Source: CAZEAC01 sp964510065 (GTDB lineage Bacteria; Bdellovibrionota_C; UBA2361; CAIXSY01). Taken from it: 64,000 nt of DNA. The stretch lies in contig CAZEAC010000007.1 of the NCBI GenBank assembly GCA_964510065.1, positions 1 to 64,000 of the forward strand. The letters run 5' to 3'. The position numbers and the translations under genes were made by a program. Below, piece after piece: positions 8,604 through 17,718 of this stretch. The first letter of the stretch is position 1. Every line of letters begins with the position of its first letter. The notes below the pieces were generated by a model. The model was not told the origin of the DNA. It worked only from the letters and a program-made list of their open reading frames with translations, and made no database searches.

Positions 8604-10103
8604 ATGTGTGCATGCACAAGTGTTATTGTCCGAGCCGGAATTGCCGTGACTAGAGCAGCTTCTCTCGCCAAAGTAAGTAGTGAATCTAAAGAGTTAACAG
8701 TCTCGGAACTGTTGCAGCTGCTTAATGCTGCGCTAGAGGTTGAATTTCCAAGGCTCCGTTTTATCGGAGAGATTTCGCAAATCAGCTCGGGGCCAAGCGG
8801 ACACCTCTACTTCACCGTAAAAGATGAGCAGGGACAGATTAGCTGCGCAATGTGGCGAAGCTATACTGCGCAGCTGACTTTTCGTCCAAAGCAGGGCGAC
8901 AAGGTAGTACTGGAAGGGCGGCCCTCAATATATCCCAAAAACGGGCGTTTCCAGATAATCGTCTCAAAAATGGAGCCCGCCGGAGAAGGGGCGCTACAGA
9001 AGAAGTTTCTTGAGTTGAAAGCCAAGCTCGAAGCTGAAGGGCTCTTTGATGCAGCGCGAAAGCGCGCGCTTCCGTTCTTACCCCGTGCAATTGGCGTGGT
9101 GACTTCAGGCCAGGGTGCAGTAATTCACGATATTATGGTTCGCATTCGTGAGAGAATGCCTGCGCTGATTGTCTATCTCGTCGATGTGAGGGTGCAGGGT
9201 GAGGGGGCCGCGCGTGAAATCGCCGATGCAATTGCGCTTCTTAACGAGAAAAACTGCGTCGACGTGATAATTGTAGCGCGCGGTGGCGGGTCGCTCGAAG
9301 ATCTTTGGGCTTTTAACGAAGAAGTAACGGTGCGTGCGATATTTAGCTCTAAGATCCCCGTGGTTTCGGGAGTAGGGCACGAAGTCGACGTGACTCTTGC
9401 TGATCTTGTAGCCGATCTCCGTGCGCCGACTCCGACCGCGGCCGCCGAAATTGTAGTACCGCGACGGGATGAACTTTTGAGCAAGATAGCGCAGCTCGAA
9501 GAGAGGCTTCACGACTACGAGCATTGGTTCCAACCGCTTTTTCAGGCGGTGGACGATTGCGCCGCGCGGCTTGAGCTTCGAATCGGTTCGGTTCTTCAGG
9601 AAGCAGAGCTTCGCTTTGAAAATGCGCGAAATAGACTACGGCTTATTCATCCAGAGCGAGTGCTAGCGAATCTAAGCGCGATGCTGACCCTGCTTCGAGA
9701 GAAGTTAGGCGCGGCCTTGCTTGCGCAACACAAAGATAGAAAGGCGGAGCTTGCGCGGATCGAAGCGAAACTTCGCGAGGCGCTTCCACCGACGCGAATT
9801 CGCTTTCTCAGTGAGCGGCTTCGTGCCGTGGAAGAGAGATTTGAGCTTGTTGCAAAACGGCGGCTCGAAAAGGAACGCGAAAGGTTACATTCCCTGAGTG
9901 AGACGCTTCGCGCGGTAAACCCGCTTCGTGTGCTGGAGCGGGGGTTTTCGTTGATTGAAACAGCAGACGGAATAGCACGGTCATCGAAAGATCTCGCAGT
10001 CGGTGACACGGTAACGATTCGTTTTGCGGAAGACGCGGCACGCGCACGAATTGAACAGAAAGATTTGCGATTACAAGGGAGACAGTATGGCAAAGGCAGT
10101 TAA
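8604..10103 (+). CDS. xseA: Exodeoxyribonuclease VII large subunit
   Basis: A 499-residue XseA. It has an N-terminal OB-fold (LRFIGEISQISSGPSGHLYFT near residue 51), then the catalytic domain with the conserved VITSGQGAVIHDI-like and IIVARGGGSLEDLWAFNE stretches and VSGVGHEVDVTLADLVADLR. A long coiled-coil region and a C-terminal segment (ALERGFSLI-like) follow. With XseB it degrades single-stranded DNA to oligonucleotides in the cytoplasm. The first 30 residues before ELTVSELLQLLN are longer than usual, so the true start may lie inside. Its end overlaps xseB by 17 bases. Confidence 0.95.
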   Translation: MCACTSVIVRAGIAVTRAASLAKVSSESKELTVSELLQLLNAALEVEFPRLRFIGEISQISSGPSGHLYFTVKDEQGQISCAMWRSYTAQLTFRPKQGDKVVLEGRPSIYPKNGRFQIIVSKMEPAGEGALQKKFLELKAKLEAEGLFDAARKRALPFLPRAIGVVTSGQGAVIHDIMVRIRERMPALIVYLVDVRVQGEGAAREIADAIALLNEKNCVDVIIVARGGGSLEDLWAFNEEVTVRAIFSSKIPVVSGVGHEVDVTLADLVADLRAPTPTAAAEIVVPRRDELLSKIAQLEERLHDYEHWFQPLFQAVDDCAARLELRIGSVLQEAELRFENARNRLRLIHPERVLANLSAMLTLLREKLGAALLAQHKDRKAELARIEAKLREALPPTRIRFLSERLRAVEERFELVAKRRLEKERERLHSLSETLRAVNPLRVLERGFSLIETADGIARSSKDLAVGDTVTIRFAEDAARARIEQKDLRLQGRQYGKGS

Positions 10104-10335
10104 ATTAGAAGAATTGGTCAGCGCGGAAGATCCGAAGGGCAAAATTGACGTGCTCAGCTTTGAACAGGGATTGCAGCTTTTAGAAGAGCTTGTGGCGACC
10201 GTCGAAGGCGGTAAGCTTGCGCTCGATAGCTCGATTGTTTCGTACGAGCGCGGTGTGCAGCTGATCGAGCATCTTAAGTCGAAACTAAGTGGAGCGGAAG
10301 AAAAGCTCCGGCTTTTGCAGCGGCAAAAGAGCTAG
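10087..10335 (+). CDS. xseB: Exodeoxyribonuclease VII small subunit
   Basis: An 82-residue XseB. The family signature is LSFEQGLQLLEELVATVEGG followed by LALDSSIVSYERGVQLIEHL. It forms the helical accessory subunits of exonuclease VII. The ATG at 10087 was chosen because GGGAGA precedes it and the product then has the usual length of about 80 residues. It overlaps the end of xseA, indicating translational coupling. An N-terminal 20 residues before the core are slightly longer than the family norm. Confidence 0.92.
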   Translation: MAKAVKLEELVSAEDPKGKIDVLSFEQGLQLLEELVATVEGGKLALDSSIVSYERGVQLIEHLKSKLSGAEEKLRLLQRQKS

Positions 10336-10420
10336 CACTCTACGGCGCTCGCGACAAGGATTCCTTCGGATTTACAGGCATCTCGCTCACCTCGCGACGA
10401 ACCCTGGTGAGATTTGCGAG

Positions 10421-11086
10421 TTAGTGAGAATTTCCAAATGAACAAAAATTGCAGTCGATACACCTGCTGTCAAAAAGGAGACAGGGAAGCGAAATAGCAC
10501 CACACCCGATAAGACAGCTGAGTGTAACAACTGGAAGAAGAATCAAAGCAGGGAGAAAGGTGGTGCTTATCGCGATCTCCATTGGAATTGAGAGCGGAGC
10601 GAGTATAGCTCCAGTCGTCGTAAAGCTCTTGGTAAGCCCACACTCTTTGCCGTCAGGAGCTAATAGATACAGATATCCTTCTTTTCCTTCGAAAAACCTA
10701 TTTTCGGGAACTTTTGCTGCCATGCGCGAAAGGCTATCGGCTGCGTACTGGCTCCCGCAGGTTGCCGCCTCTGTGTAGATCCATATTGCGCGGCTTCGAC
10801 CTGAAGGGCTTTGAACTTCGGCGCTCCCGTTTCGAAAGCTATCTTCCAGGCACTCAACCTTATAATTGCGAGTCAAAGCGGAAGCATTGTGATCATCTGC
10901 AACCTCGGCACATAGACCAGCGCGATCTCCGCGGAGGCGAATTTCTTCGACACGAGCAATTCGATCCAAAGCCTCTTTTGTCAAAGTATAGCGAAAGCAT
11001 CCGGAAAGACCGGCGGCTGGGATGGCGGCCATGAGGACAATGAGAATCTGAAGCGCGATTTTGTGACGTGTTCTGATTTCGGCCAT
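10421..11086 (-). CDS. Putative lipoprotein, hypothetical
   Basis: A 221-residue protein starting at the ATG of MAEIRTRHK. A lipobox-like AGLSGC ends a hydrophobic segment at about residue 29, suggesting export and lipidation. The middle contains several Cys residues, and a second very hydrophobic, Cys-rich stretch lies near residues 165-200. It recalls TPR-poor Sel1-like lipoproteins only loosely; I do not assign a family. A start 17 codons upstream is possible. Confidence 0.5.
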   Translation of the reverse strand: MAEIRTRHKIALQILIVLMAAIPAAGLSGCFRYTLTKEALDRIARVEEIRLRGDRAGLCAEVADDHNASALTRNYKVECLEDSFRNGSAEVQSPSGRSRAIWIYTEAATCGSQYAADSLSRMAAKVPENRFFEGKEGYLYLLAPDGKECGLTKSFTTTGAILAPLSIPMEIAISTTFLPALILLPVVTLSCLIGCGAISLPCLLFDSRCIDCNFCSFGNSH

Positions 11087-11226
11087 ACGCAGAGTGTGCC
11101 AGCGCGCAGTATAAAGAATCGGTGCGAGCTCTGACAATAGTCAGCACGAATAGTTGTGAAAAATTCCTTTGCTCTCCAAGAGTAATAGTGAGCATGGAGG
11201 TGTGCTACCGCTGCGCGAGAACGTCC

Positions 11227-12348
11227 TTATACATCGGCTTTAAAGTGATACTCGCCATTTTCGATTTCACGCAACTCATAGCGTAACGAAAGCTCACCCT
11301 GTTGATTGAATGTATAGCTGTTAAAAGCGCCAACAAAGCCTTTCATCTGCTGAAGAGCATTTTGCGGGTGCTGCTGCTTGAGTGCGTAGCTTAAGAGTAG
11401 CACACTGTCGTAACCCCAGGCCGCAAAGGGATTACCCTGGGGGAATTCTTTATAAAAGTCGGGAAAATTCTGCGCTGAGCTGGGATCGGGCTTAACTGAG
11501 AGATACACAATACCATCGGCGAATGTAGCAGCTTGTTTGATTACCTCTGGGTTCTCGACTGAAATATTTGAATAAAGCGGAACTTCGAGATGCGCCTCAT
11601 TTATTCGGCGCAATACCACTGCAGTAATATCTGGAAGTGACAGCATAAATAGCGCATCTGGACGTGCCTTTCGGATCCGCGCGAGGCTTGTGCCGATATC
11701 GAGATTTTTCGAATCAAAGGGAACCTCAGCAACAACGGCAAGGCCATCACGTAGTGCCGCCGCTTTGGTTCGTTCAACAATGGTGCCGGCCCAAGAGTTG
11801 TTTATATAGAGAAATGCAATTGAGCGATGATTGAGCGATTTTAAATACGCGACAGTCTTTTCGGCAGCGATGCTCTCGTTGACATCCATTCGGAAGTTAA
11901 AGCTGTTGGAATTCTTGAACTCCGCCGTGTTGCACCCCGCAGCGAGATGTATAATTTTACTTTCCTGAGCTTTCTGGTTGAGAGCTTGACAGGTTGCTCC
12001 ACCAAAGCTAATCAGAAAATCAACGTTGTCGATGCGCGTGAGCTTTTGAAACGCCGAGAGTGCCGTAGCCGAATCAAAGCGTGAATCCTCCCAAATAAAT
12101 TCTAGCGCAGATTTCTGCGCGGCGAGGTTCAAGCCACGTTGAAATTGATGCCCATAACTCGCGGCATCCCCGCTCAGCGGCAAGATAACGCCGACTTTCG
12201 GAGTGGCCATGGCTGGTAAAGGCGATAAAAAGAGCATTAGGCAAACTACTACGATGCAGAAAGTAGAGCTCTTGCAATGTTGGGAATTGGCCGCGTCAAA
12301 TCTTTTCGGCTTATTGTTATCGAGATGCGCCTGCTTTCTATTTTTCAT
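11227..12348 (-). CDS. Periplasmic binding protein, branched-chain-amino-acid (LivJ) type
   Basis: A 373-residue type I periplasmic binding protein. A basic start and signal peptide (residues about 25-48, ending PAMA) are followed by VGVILPLSGDAASYGHQFQR, the classic opening of Peripla_BP_6. Later come SFGGATCQALNQKAQ and FAAWGYDSVLLL, typical of the family. No permease or ATPase genes lie beside it, so it is an orphan that may serve a transporter elsewhere or a signalling role. Ligand unknown. Confidence 0.85.
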   Translation of the reverse strand: MKNRKQAHLDNNKPKRFDAANSQHCKSSTFCIVVVCLMLFLSPLPAMATPKVGVILPLSGDAASYGHQFQRGLNLAAQKSALEFIWEDSRFDSATALSAFQKLTRIDNVDFLISFGGATCQALNQKAQESKIIHLAAGCNTAEFKNSNSFNFRMDVNESIAAEKTVAYLKSLNHRSIAFLYINNSWAGTIVERTKAAALRDGLAVVAEVPFDSKNLDIGTSLARIRKARPDALFMLSLPDITAVVLRRINEAHLEVPLYSNISVENPEVIKQAATFADGIVYLSVKPDPSSAQNFPDFYKEFPQGNPFAAWGYDSVLLLSYALKQQHPQNALQQMKGFVGAFNSYTFNQQGELSLRYELREIENGEYHFKADV

Positions 12349-12669
12349 ATTTCCGACCTTACATGAAGCATTCGTTCGAAAAGATTCGCCTGCACGCTCC
12401 CGAGTTAAGCGGTTCAGCGCCCATTCTGTACGGGCGGTAAGACTGCGGGAACCGTCATTTGCGGCTTACAGGAAGAGTGCTTGGACATCGTTGGCGCTGA
12501 ACGCCGGGCTGTTCGTAAATTCATGTATGAGGGCCCGTAATATGTTCCAATGAAGCATATGAAAGAGTGTACGAAGTGGCAATTATTTTTGAGGCAACCA
12601 GATTACGTGACCACCGCATAACTTGGATATGTCAGGTTTTATGATCCAGAATCCGAGTGGAATGGCAAC
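12349..12669. other. Intergenic region between divergent genes
   Basis: About 320 bases between the divergently transcribed binding-protein and FHA genes; both promoters must lie here. I see no convincing gene or strong terminator. Confidence 0.4.
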
Positions 12670-13884
12670 ATGGCCGAGGTAGTTCAGTCATCAAAGTTAA
12701 GTCCTGATCAGGTTTTGGAGCGGGTTAAGCATTCCATAGTCTCCGCCGCGCGGAGTTTGGCACGGTCTGCAAATATTACCGATGTTGCCGCCGACCTGAT
12801 GGCCCGCAATGAAAACCACTATGATAGGGAAACTGGAAAGTTACAGCCCTCATCACCACTCAACCAGATACATCAAACAAATGCACTTGTTGCTCGATAT
12901 GGTGCGATTGTGGCCTGCGCGTATCGAATCGCCTGTTCGAGAGTCCCATCAGCGGAAGACAGAAAGTTTCTTATCGAAGAGCTTGAAAAGATTTCAGGCG
13001 TCAGGCTTTCCAGTCAGGGACAGTTTGGGCAGCAAACATACGCAGGAAACCGGCAAGCGGGGCTTGACTCGTTGAAGCGCGAAACGAGCGGCGAACGCAG
13101 CGCTGTTGATCCGATGTTCGGCATTAGGCGTGAGTTCACAGAAAAGCTCTCTCGAGCTGTCGACGACCAACAGCTGCTACTTGGCCGAAGCAAGGAAGCT
13201 GACATCTTTGTTAATCTGTCAGACGTTTCTCGTCGGCAAGTTACCATAACCGCGCGTGAAAATGGCTACCTGGTCGCAAAACCGTCGGATGCCTCCCCGG
13301 CGGTGTATTATTGCGAGCGAGGTGGGCAGTGGCAGCCGCTTACACGCGAAGTGTACCTGCGGCCAGGTGACAAGATTCGATTTGGAACCGCCACGACGGT
13401 GGAGCTAACCCTTCCGGCTCGTGGAGGTTCGGCGCAGTCGGGTAGTGGGCAACTTTATCCTGGGGGTTCGCCTCGATTCGATGAAGGTGCTGGTCTCTTC
13501 ATCGGAGATAAAATGCGACAAGAGTATGAAAACCTTAAAGGAAAAGAGCATAGTGGGTCACCGCCAAACGACGGAGGAGCCCAGCCCCCGGAGCATGAGC
13601 ATAAGATTCGATCGCCAAGTCCCACTTTTGATTTTATTCGAAATGAATATCAACGGCTTATGCGGAAGCAGCAAGAAGGCGGAGAGAATCAAAACAATCT
13701 CTCGCCGGGAGGGACTCCTAGTTTCAATGAAGGTGGCGAGGTCATTGACCTTGATCGGCGTGAGTCAGACCCGCGACGAAGGGAATATGAGCGGGATCGT
13801 CGAGCACAAGAAATTGCTCGGGAAGAGGAGGCGAGGCGAGAGGAAGAGCGCCGTAATGAGCGCTCACGTGGAAGAAGCCGGTAA
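12670..13884 (+). CDS. FHA-domain protein
   Basis: A 404-residue soluble protein. Residues about 170-255 form a forkhead-associated domain: LLLGRSKEADIFVNLSDVSR carries the GR and S-R-Q phosphothreonine-binding pattern, followed by PGDKIRFG. The N-terminal 110 residues are helical and unrecognised. The C-terminal third is low complexity, with three short related units (SPRFDEGAG, SPTFDFIRNEYQRL, TPSFNEGGE) and an Arg/Glu-rich tail. FHA domains bind phosphothreonine; the Ser/Thr kinase at 16004-17206 is a plausible partner, by inference. Confidence 0.7.
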   Translation: MAEVVQSSKLSPDQVLERVKHSIVSAARSLARSANITDVAADLMARNENHYDRETGKLQPSSPLNQIHQTNALVARYGAIVACAYRIACSRVPSAEDRKFLIEELEKISGVRLSSQGQFGQQTYAGNRQAGLDSLKRETSGERSAVDPMFGIRREFTEKLSRAVDDQQLLLGRSKEADIFVNLSDVSRRQVTITARENGYLVAKPSDASPAVYYCERGGQWQPLTREVYLRPGDKIRFGTATTVELTLPARGGSAQSGSGQLYPGGSPRFDEGAGLFIGDKMRQEYENLKGKEHSGSPPNDGGAQPPEHEHKIRSPSPTFDFIRNEYQRLMRKQQEGGENQNNLSPGGTPSFNEGGEVIDLDRRESDPRRREYERDRRAQEIAREEEARREEERRNERSRGRSR

Positions 13885-13976
13885 CAGTTACCGTTGTCAT
13901 GCCTAACCTGTGAGTCCGATTAAAGAATTCAGGGCTCTTGAGTAGCTCGTCTCGAGAAATTATACTACTGACCCCT

Positions 13977-15140
13977 ATGTTTAGTTTCCATTCACACGGC
14001 GCTTCGACGCCTGGCCAGACAGATCTGCTTCAGATCGCCTCTGCTGCTCTTGGCAGCGAGCGCTATGAGTCGCTGGCTACTCGCTGTGCCGGACTAATTT
14101 CGCAATCCAACGAGCTCGGCAATCAGCTGGCGCGAAATCTATGCCCTTGGCTGGCCGCTTCATTGACGGGGAGTGAACACCTGCCACAAAAGGCACTCTC
14201 TATTTTCGAGCGAGCAATGGAAAGTAGCAGTGCTACAAGAAAAGAAGAGCTTTCGAGGATCTTCTCAGAGGCGCGCGGTCATTTGCAGAGTGATCAATTC
14301 GACACCTGCCTTCATAGCCTGGTTGTTTTTGGAAATAGGGAGCAGGCTCGACACCTGGACGCAAAGCTTTTTGAGCGGTTCCGATTTGGAAAACCTGCGG
14401 AAATAATCAATGTGCTTTGCGAGCTCGAGCGGCTAATCGAAAGCGAACTTATTCTTGGGCATAATGCATCCGCGGGCGAGCGCATGGAGCGTTTCTTGCC
14501 GCGGATCTTCGAGTATGTCTCAGAGCAACAAGGTGCGGTCCGAAGTTATTTTTTTGATCAGGTTTGCGCGCTATTGCAGTCATGGGCCAATCGCAATCCC
14601 GAGCTCGTCGTTAGTGCGCTGGTTGAAGCCGGACTGGCCTGTGCAGGAAGCGGCGACGAGGCCAAGGCGCAACGTGAGATTTGTGTCGCGCTTTTAACAA
14701 ACAATAGATTTTTCTTAATGGTACCGGAGTTGGGAAGTTTGCTTTCACGAAAAGTTTCGAAACCTCCCGAGGTTTCAAATCCAATTGTGGTTGACGCACT
14801 TCAACGGCTTGGTACCCACGCTGTCAATTCATTGTTAAAGGAAGCTGAAGCAGAAATGTGGACTTCAAGGCAACACGCTTTAGTCGAACTTGCCTGTGGC
14901 ATGGGTGACGCCTCTGTGCAGGGCATCGTCGACTACGCGCGCGCGGGAAGTCCGAGCGCGCTTAAAATTGTAATGTTAGGTTTGTACTTTTGCGCGCAGA
15001 ATGCTGAGCAGCGCCGCTATCTTTTGCAGCAAAAGTACTGGAGTAAAATCGACGATATTATTGGCCGCGCCGCGGCGCTTGGTTCGTGGCGAGTCGATTA
15101 TTTTGTTGCGCAGTTTCGGAAATTATACGCGCTTAATTAG
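13977..15140 (+). CDS. Helical-repeat hypothetical protein
   Basis: A 387-residue, almost entirely helical protein with no signal peptide. Spaced leucine/alanine helices such as VVDALQRLGTHAVNSLLKEA suggest a HEAT/ARM-like solenoid. No enzyme motif is visible. It follows the FHA gene on the same strand and may share its transcript. A TTG start at 13938 with AGGG upstream would add 13 residues. Function unknown. Confidence 0.5.
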   Translation: MFSFHSHGASTPGQTDLLQIASAALGSERYESLATRCAGLISQSNELGNQLARNLCPWLAASLTGSEHLPQKALSIFERAMESSSATRKEELSRIFSEARGHLQSDQFDTCLHSLVVFGNREQARHLDAKLFERFRFGKPAEIINVLCELERLIESELILGHNASAGERMERFLPRIFEYVSEQQGAVRSYFFDQVCALLQSWANRNPELVVSALVEAGLACAGSGDEAKAQREICVALLTNNRFFLMVPELGSLLSRKVSKPPEVSNPIVVDALQRLGTHAVNSLLKEAEAEMWTSRQHALVELACGMGDASVQGIVDYARAGSPSALKIVMLGLYFCAQNAEQRRYLLQQKYWSKIDDIIGRAAALGSWRVDYFVAQFRKLYALN

Positions 15141-15184
15141 CTTCCGCCATTTTTTATCAAATGGACAGAAGCTAATTAGAGCGG

Positions 15185-15946
15185 TTACTTCGAATGAATA
15201 ATGCGCGCCGGAGTTCCCGCGACGGTTGCGCCTGCCGGCACATCTTCTTTGACTAAGGAATGTGCGCCGACAATCGCGCGATCACCTATATGTACGCCAT
15301 CAAGAATGGTCGCCCGCGCCCCGATCCAAACGTTCGAACCGATGTGCACTCCTCCTTTAATGTCCATTTCGCGGGAAATGAGAGGAGCGCTTTCGTCGGC
15401 CTCTTTGTGGTTTCCAGGCCCGATATAACAATACGCTGCGATAAGAGTACTTTCGCCGATAGTAATTCGTGATTGGCTGGCAATGCGGCAATGTGAGCCG
15501 ATGTTCGTGCCTTTACCGATCCGGATTTCCGCGTCTTTGGAGGCGACAATTGAGAACTTGCCGATGCTTACGAAATCCTCGAGAGAAATTGTCGCACACG
15601 ATCCTTTTGCGTCGAGAGTAACATAATCGTCGATGAGAACTTTCGCGCCCATTGCGATTGCGCCGGGGTTTCGCAGCACGCCGCCTTTTCCAATCGCTAG
15701 CCTACCGCGACAGGTTTTAAATAATAACGGGTACAGCAGCGACCGTGCCGCGAGACCAAGCAATCCGGCACTGTTCGCGAAAAGTAGAGTGATAAGTTCG
15801 TAACGTACGAGCGACAGGTATCCCTCATTACCAACGCACAGCGAACGATAGAGTGCGAGTGGCGAGTCCAATGCCTTTGTTACTGTGCGCTGCTGCGGGG
15901 TCATCGCTGGCGCTGAATCGTGTGTGCTTAGCCGTTCATTGTTCAC
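15185..15946 (-). CDS. Left-handed beta-helix acyltransferase (hexapeptide repeat)
   Basis: A 253-residue protein. After about 85 helical residues it has many hexapeptide turns (IGKGGVLRNPGAIAMGAKVL, IGKGTNIGSHCRIA) and the C-terminal signature GVHIGSNVWIGARATILDGV, as in maltose/galactoside O-acetyltransferases and WbbJ-type sugar acyltransferases. The His in GNHKEADES near residue 176 fits the catalytic position. It probably acetylates a cell-surface sugar from acetyl-CoA; the acceptor is unknown. Family call is firm. Confidence 0.8.
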   Translation of the reverse strand: MNNERLSTHDSAPAMTPQQRTVTKALDSPLALYRSLCVGNEGYLSLVRYELITLLFANSAGLLGLAARSLLYPLLFKTCRGRLAIGKGGVLRNPGAIAMGAKVLIDDYVTLDAKGSCATISLEDFVSIGKFSIVASKDAEIRIGKGTNIGSHCRIASQSRITIGESTLIAAYCYIGPGNHKEADESAPLISREMDIKGGVHIGSNVWIGARATILDGVHIGDRAIVGAHSLVKEDVPAGATVAGTPARIIHSK

Positions 15947-16003
15947 GGCGTAGTATTAGCGTAGAGCGCTGGAATACTCAAACTGTTTGGCAATCGCGGC
16001 GTC

Positions 16004-17206
16004 TTAGTAGTTGACCAGCGTGCGAAGTACGTCCCACATATCGTACTGAAACGACAAGAGGAACGTAACTACCAAGACTACGAGGAAAAACATCGGAATT
16101 GGCTGCGCAAGGACTTCGCCCCACATAAGGAATTTGGAGTCAAAATTATGAAGCATTCGCGAAAACTTCTCCTTCGCATAACGCAGGTTCCTAAGAAATG
16201 AGGGTGTGTCTTCGCCTTCATTAACGTCAAGTAATGCATCGTTCATCTGATTTAGAAATCCACCTGAAGATAATCTGCTGCCTATTTGTGATTGCAGTGT
16301 GAGCAGTTCATTTTTTAGCTCTTCGACAGACTGAAAGCGCCAATGCACATTTCGATCCATCGCCTTAAGGACGACTTCACTCAGTCCCACTCCGCACTCG
16401 GGGCGGATCAGATGTGGAGCCTGCGGATCGCGCTCCACTTTGGCGACGATAAGCTGCGCGAGCGATTCAGCCTGATATGGCAACCGCTTAGTGATCATTT
16501 CATAGCCAATTACGCCGAGAGCGTAGATGTCGGCGCGTTTGTCGAGCAAACCCTGCGACAAATACTCTGGGCTCACATAGTCGGCGGTTCCGACGACGGC
16601 ACCGTGAGCAGTGGCTTTCGACGCCATGCCCTGAGCAACAAAGGCAGCACGCAGATCGGTTGGTTGTTCGGACTTCTCCTCGTTTGCGCCGCGGGCGAGT
16701 CCGAAGTCAGTTATTTTTACAATGCCCTGGCCATTTATCAGAATGTTGGCGGGTTTTAGGTCGCGGTGAATCAGACCTTTGCTGTGAATGGCGTGCAAGC
16801 CGCTGGCGATCTGCAGCATGATGTAGAAAACTGCTTCGAGCGGAATATTCGAACTTCGATCGAGGAGATCGGCGAGGGTTTCGCCCTCGACATATTCCAT
16901 TGTGTAAGCGATGAAGTCGGACTCGTGGATACACTCGTAAAAACGCGAAACGTTCAGATGATCAACGGAATTAAGTCCGAGGATTTCGCGCTGCAGCCTT
17001 GCGATCGCCAGGCGGTCACTAAGAATTTCCGGCGGAAATATTTTCATCGCCACTTTTAATTTTCCCAGCTGCCGATCGACACAGGCGTATACGGTGCCGG
17101 AAGCTCCGGAGCCGAGGCGGCGCACGACTTCGTAGCGATTGAGAATGAGGGTTCCTGGCGGCACACCGGCCGCGGAGGTCAGGACTCGTAAATCGTTCGC
17201 GTACAT
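16004..17206 (-). CDS. Membrane-anchored Ser/Thr protein kinase (PknB-like)
   Basis: A 400-residue kinase. Glycine loop RLGSGASGTVYA near residue 29, VAMKIF Lys, catalytic loop GLIHRDLKPANILI, DFGLA activation-loop start and VGTADYVSPEYL are all present, so it should be active. After the kinase domain (to about residue 285) comes a linker and one C-terminal membrane segment near residues 368-390, placing the kinase in the cytoplasm. The start was set at MYANDLRV (17206) because longer forms run into the attachment site. It is the last chromosomal gene before the element. Confidence 0.85.
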   Translation of the reverse strand: MYANDLRVLTSAAGVPPGTLILNRYEVVRRLGSGASGTVYACVDRQLGKLKVAMKIFPPEILSDRLAIARLQREILGLNSVDHLNVSRFYECIHESDFIAYTMEYVEGETLADLLDRSSNIPLEAVFYIMLQIASGLHAIHSKGLIHRDLKPANILINGQGIVKITDFGLARGANEEKSEQPTDLRAAFVAQGMASKATAHGAVVGTADYVSPEYLSQGLLDKRADIYALGVIGYEMITKRLPYQAESLAQLIVAKVERDPQAPHLIRPECGVGLSEVVLKAMDRNVHWRFQSVEELKNELLTLQSQIGSRLSSGGFLNQMNDALLDVNEGEDTPSFLRNLRYAKEKFSRMLHNFDSKFLMWGEVLAQPIPMFFLVVLVVTFLLSFQYDMWDVLRTLVNY

Positions 17207-17393
17207 GGAGCTTGTTATGGTTATCTCAAGGGATAATGGTCGGTTGAAAGGGAGATTATCTGAAAGGGGAATGTGAATCGAGGACGCGAAAGAGACGATG
17301 TTTTGCGCCGATAGTGCGCAAGCTTGTTTTTGCTGATGGGGCGGGAGGCTACACCGCAGGATATACCGTAGGATATACCACTGAGAACAAAAC

Positions 17394-17436
17394 AAGGCCC
17401 GAGCCGGATTCGAACCGGCGGATGACGGTTTTGCAA
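17394..17436 (-). other. attL: displaced 3' part of tRNA-Cys
   Basis: This stretch repeats the anticodon-to-3'-end part of the tRNA-Cys at 53434-53476 in the same orientation, with one mismatch (17421 G versus 53461 T on the + strand). The rest of a tRNA is missing, so it is an integration scar and not a gene. The 25 bases from GGCCCGAGCC to ACCGGCG are identical. Confidence 0.9.
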
Positions 17437-17554
17437 TCGAAGGATGCCTGTAAATGACAATCGATCTCAACACTACTCAATCAACTATGTCAGGTACTTA
17501 GAAAAATGCAAGTGCTGATTTTGACTGGTGCTTGTTGAAGGTTTTTGAGAGCAA

Positions 17555-17577
17555 TTCCGGATTCGTTCCGGATTGGA
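17555..17577 (+). repeat. End repeat, left copy (tandem TTCCGGAT units)
   Basis: Two TTCCGGAT units 11 bases apart, identical over 23 bases to 53322-53344 at the other end of the element, in the same orientation. It lies 119 bases inside attL. Possible arm-type integrase or excisionase binding sites; that role is inference. Confidence 0.7.
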
Positions 17578-17657
17578 AAGCCGACATTGCGGGTGCGTGA
17601 CGGAGTTTCTTACCGTTCTCCCCGTTGTTCAACGTGAACGCCCCATTTATGGCCTCA

Positions 17658-17676
17658 ATCCGGAAAAATTCCGGAT
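17658..17676. promoter_or_regulatory. Palindrome ATCCGGAA-AAA-TTCCGGAT, candidate operator
   Basis: A perfect 8-bp inverted repeat with a 3-base spacer, ending 42 bases before the start of the J-domain gene. The half-site is the same octamer found in the end repeats at 17555-17577 and 53322-53344, so one protein may bind all of them. The position overlaps the expected promoter. Function is inferred. Confidence 0.5.
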
Positions 17677-17718
17677 AAACTTTTTCTTGCTTTTATGCAA
17701 TGATAGTGCGGAGGCGTT

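Noticed and set aside
17394..17436. Second tRNA-Cys gene at the left end
   Set aside because: Only the 3' 41-43 bases match; the 5' acceptor strand, D arm and half the anticodon stem are missing, so it is an attachment-site scar.
16004..17473. 489-residue form of the Ser/Thr kinase
   Set aside because: The first 89 codons cross the attachment site and tRNA remnant; MYANDLRV at 17206 fits the family and lies outside the element.
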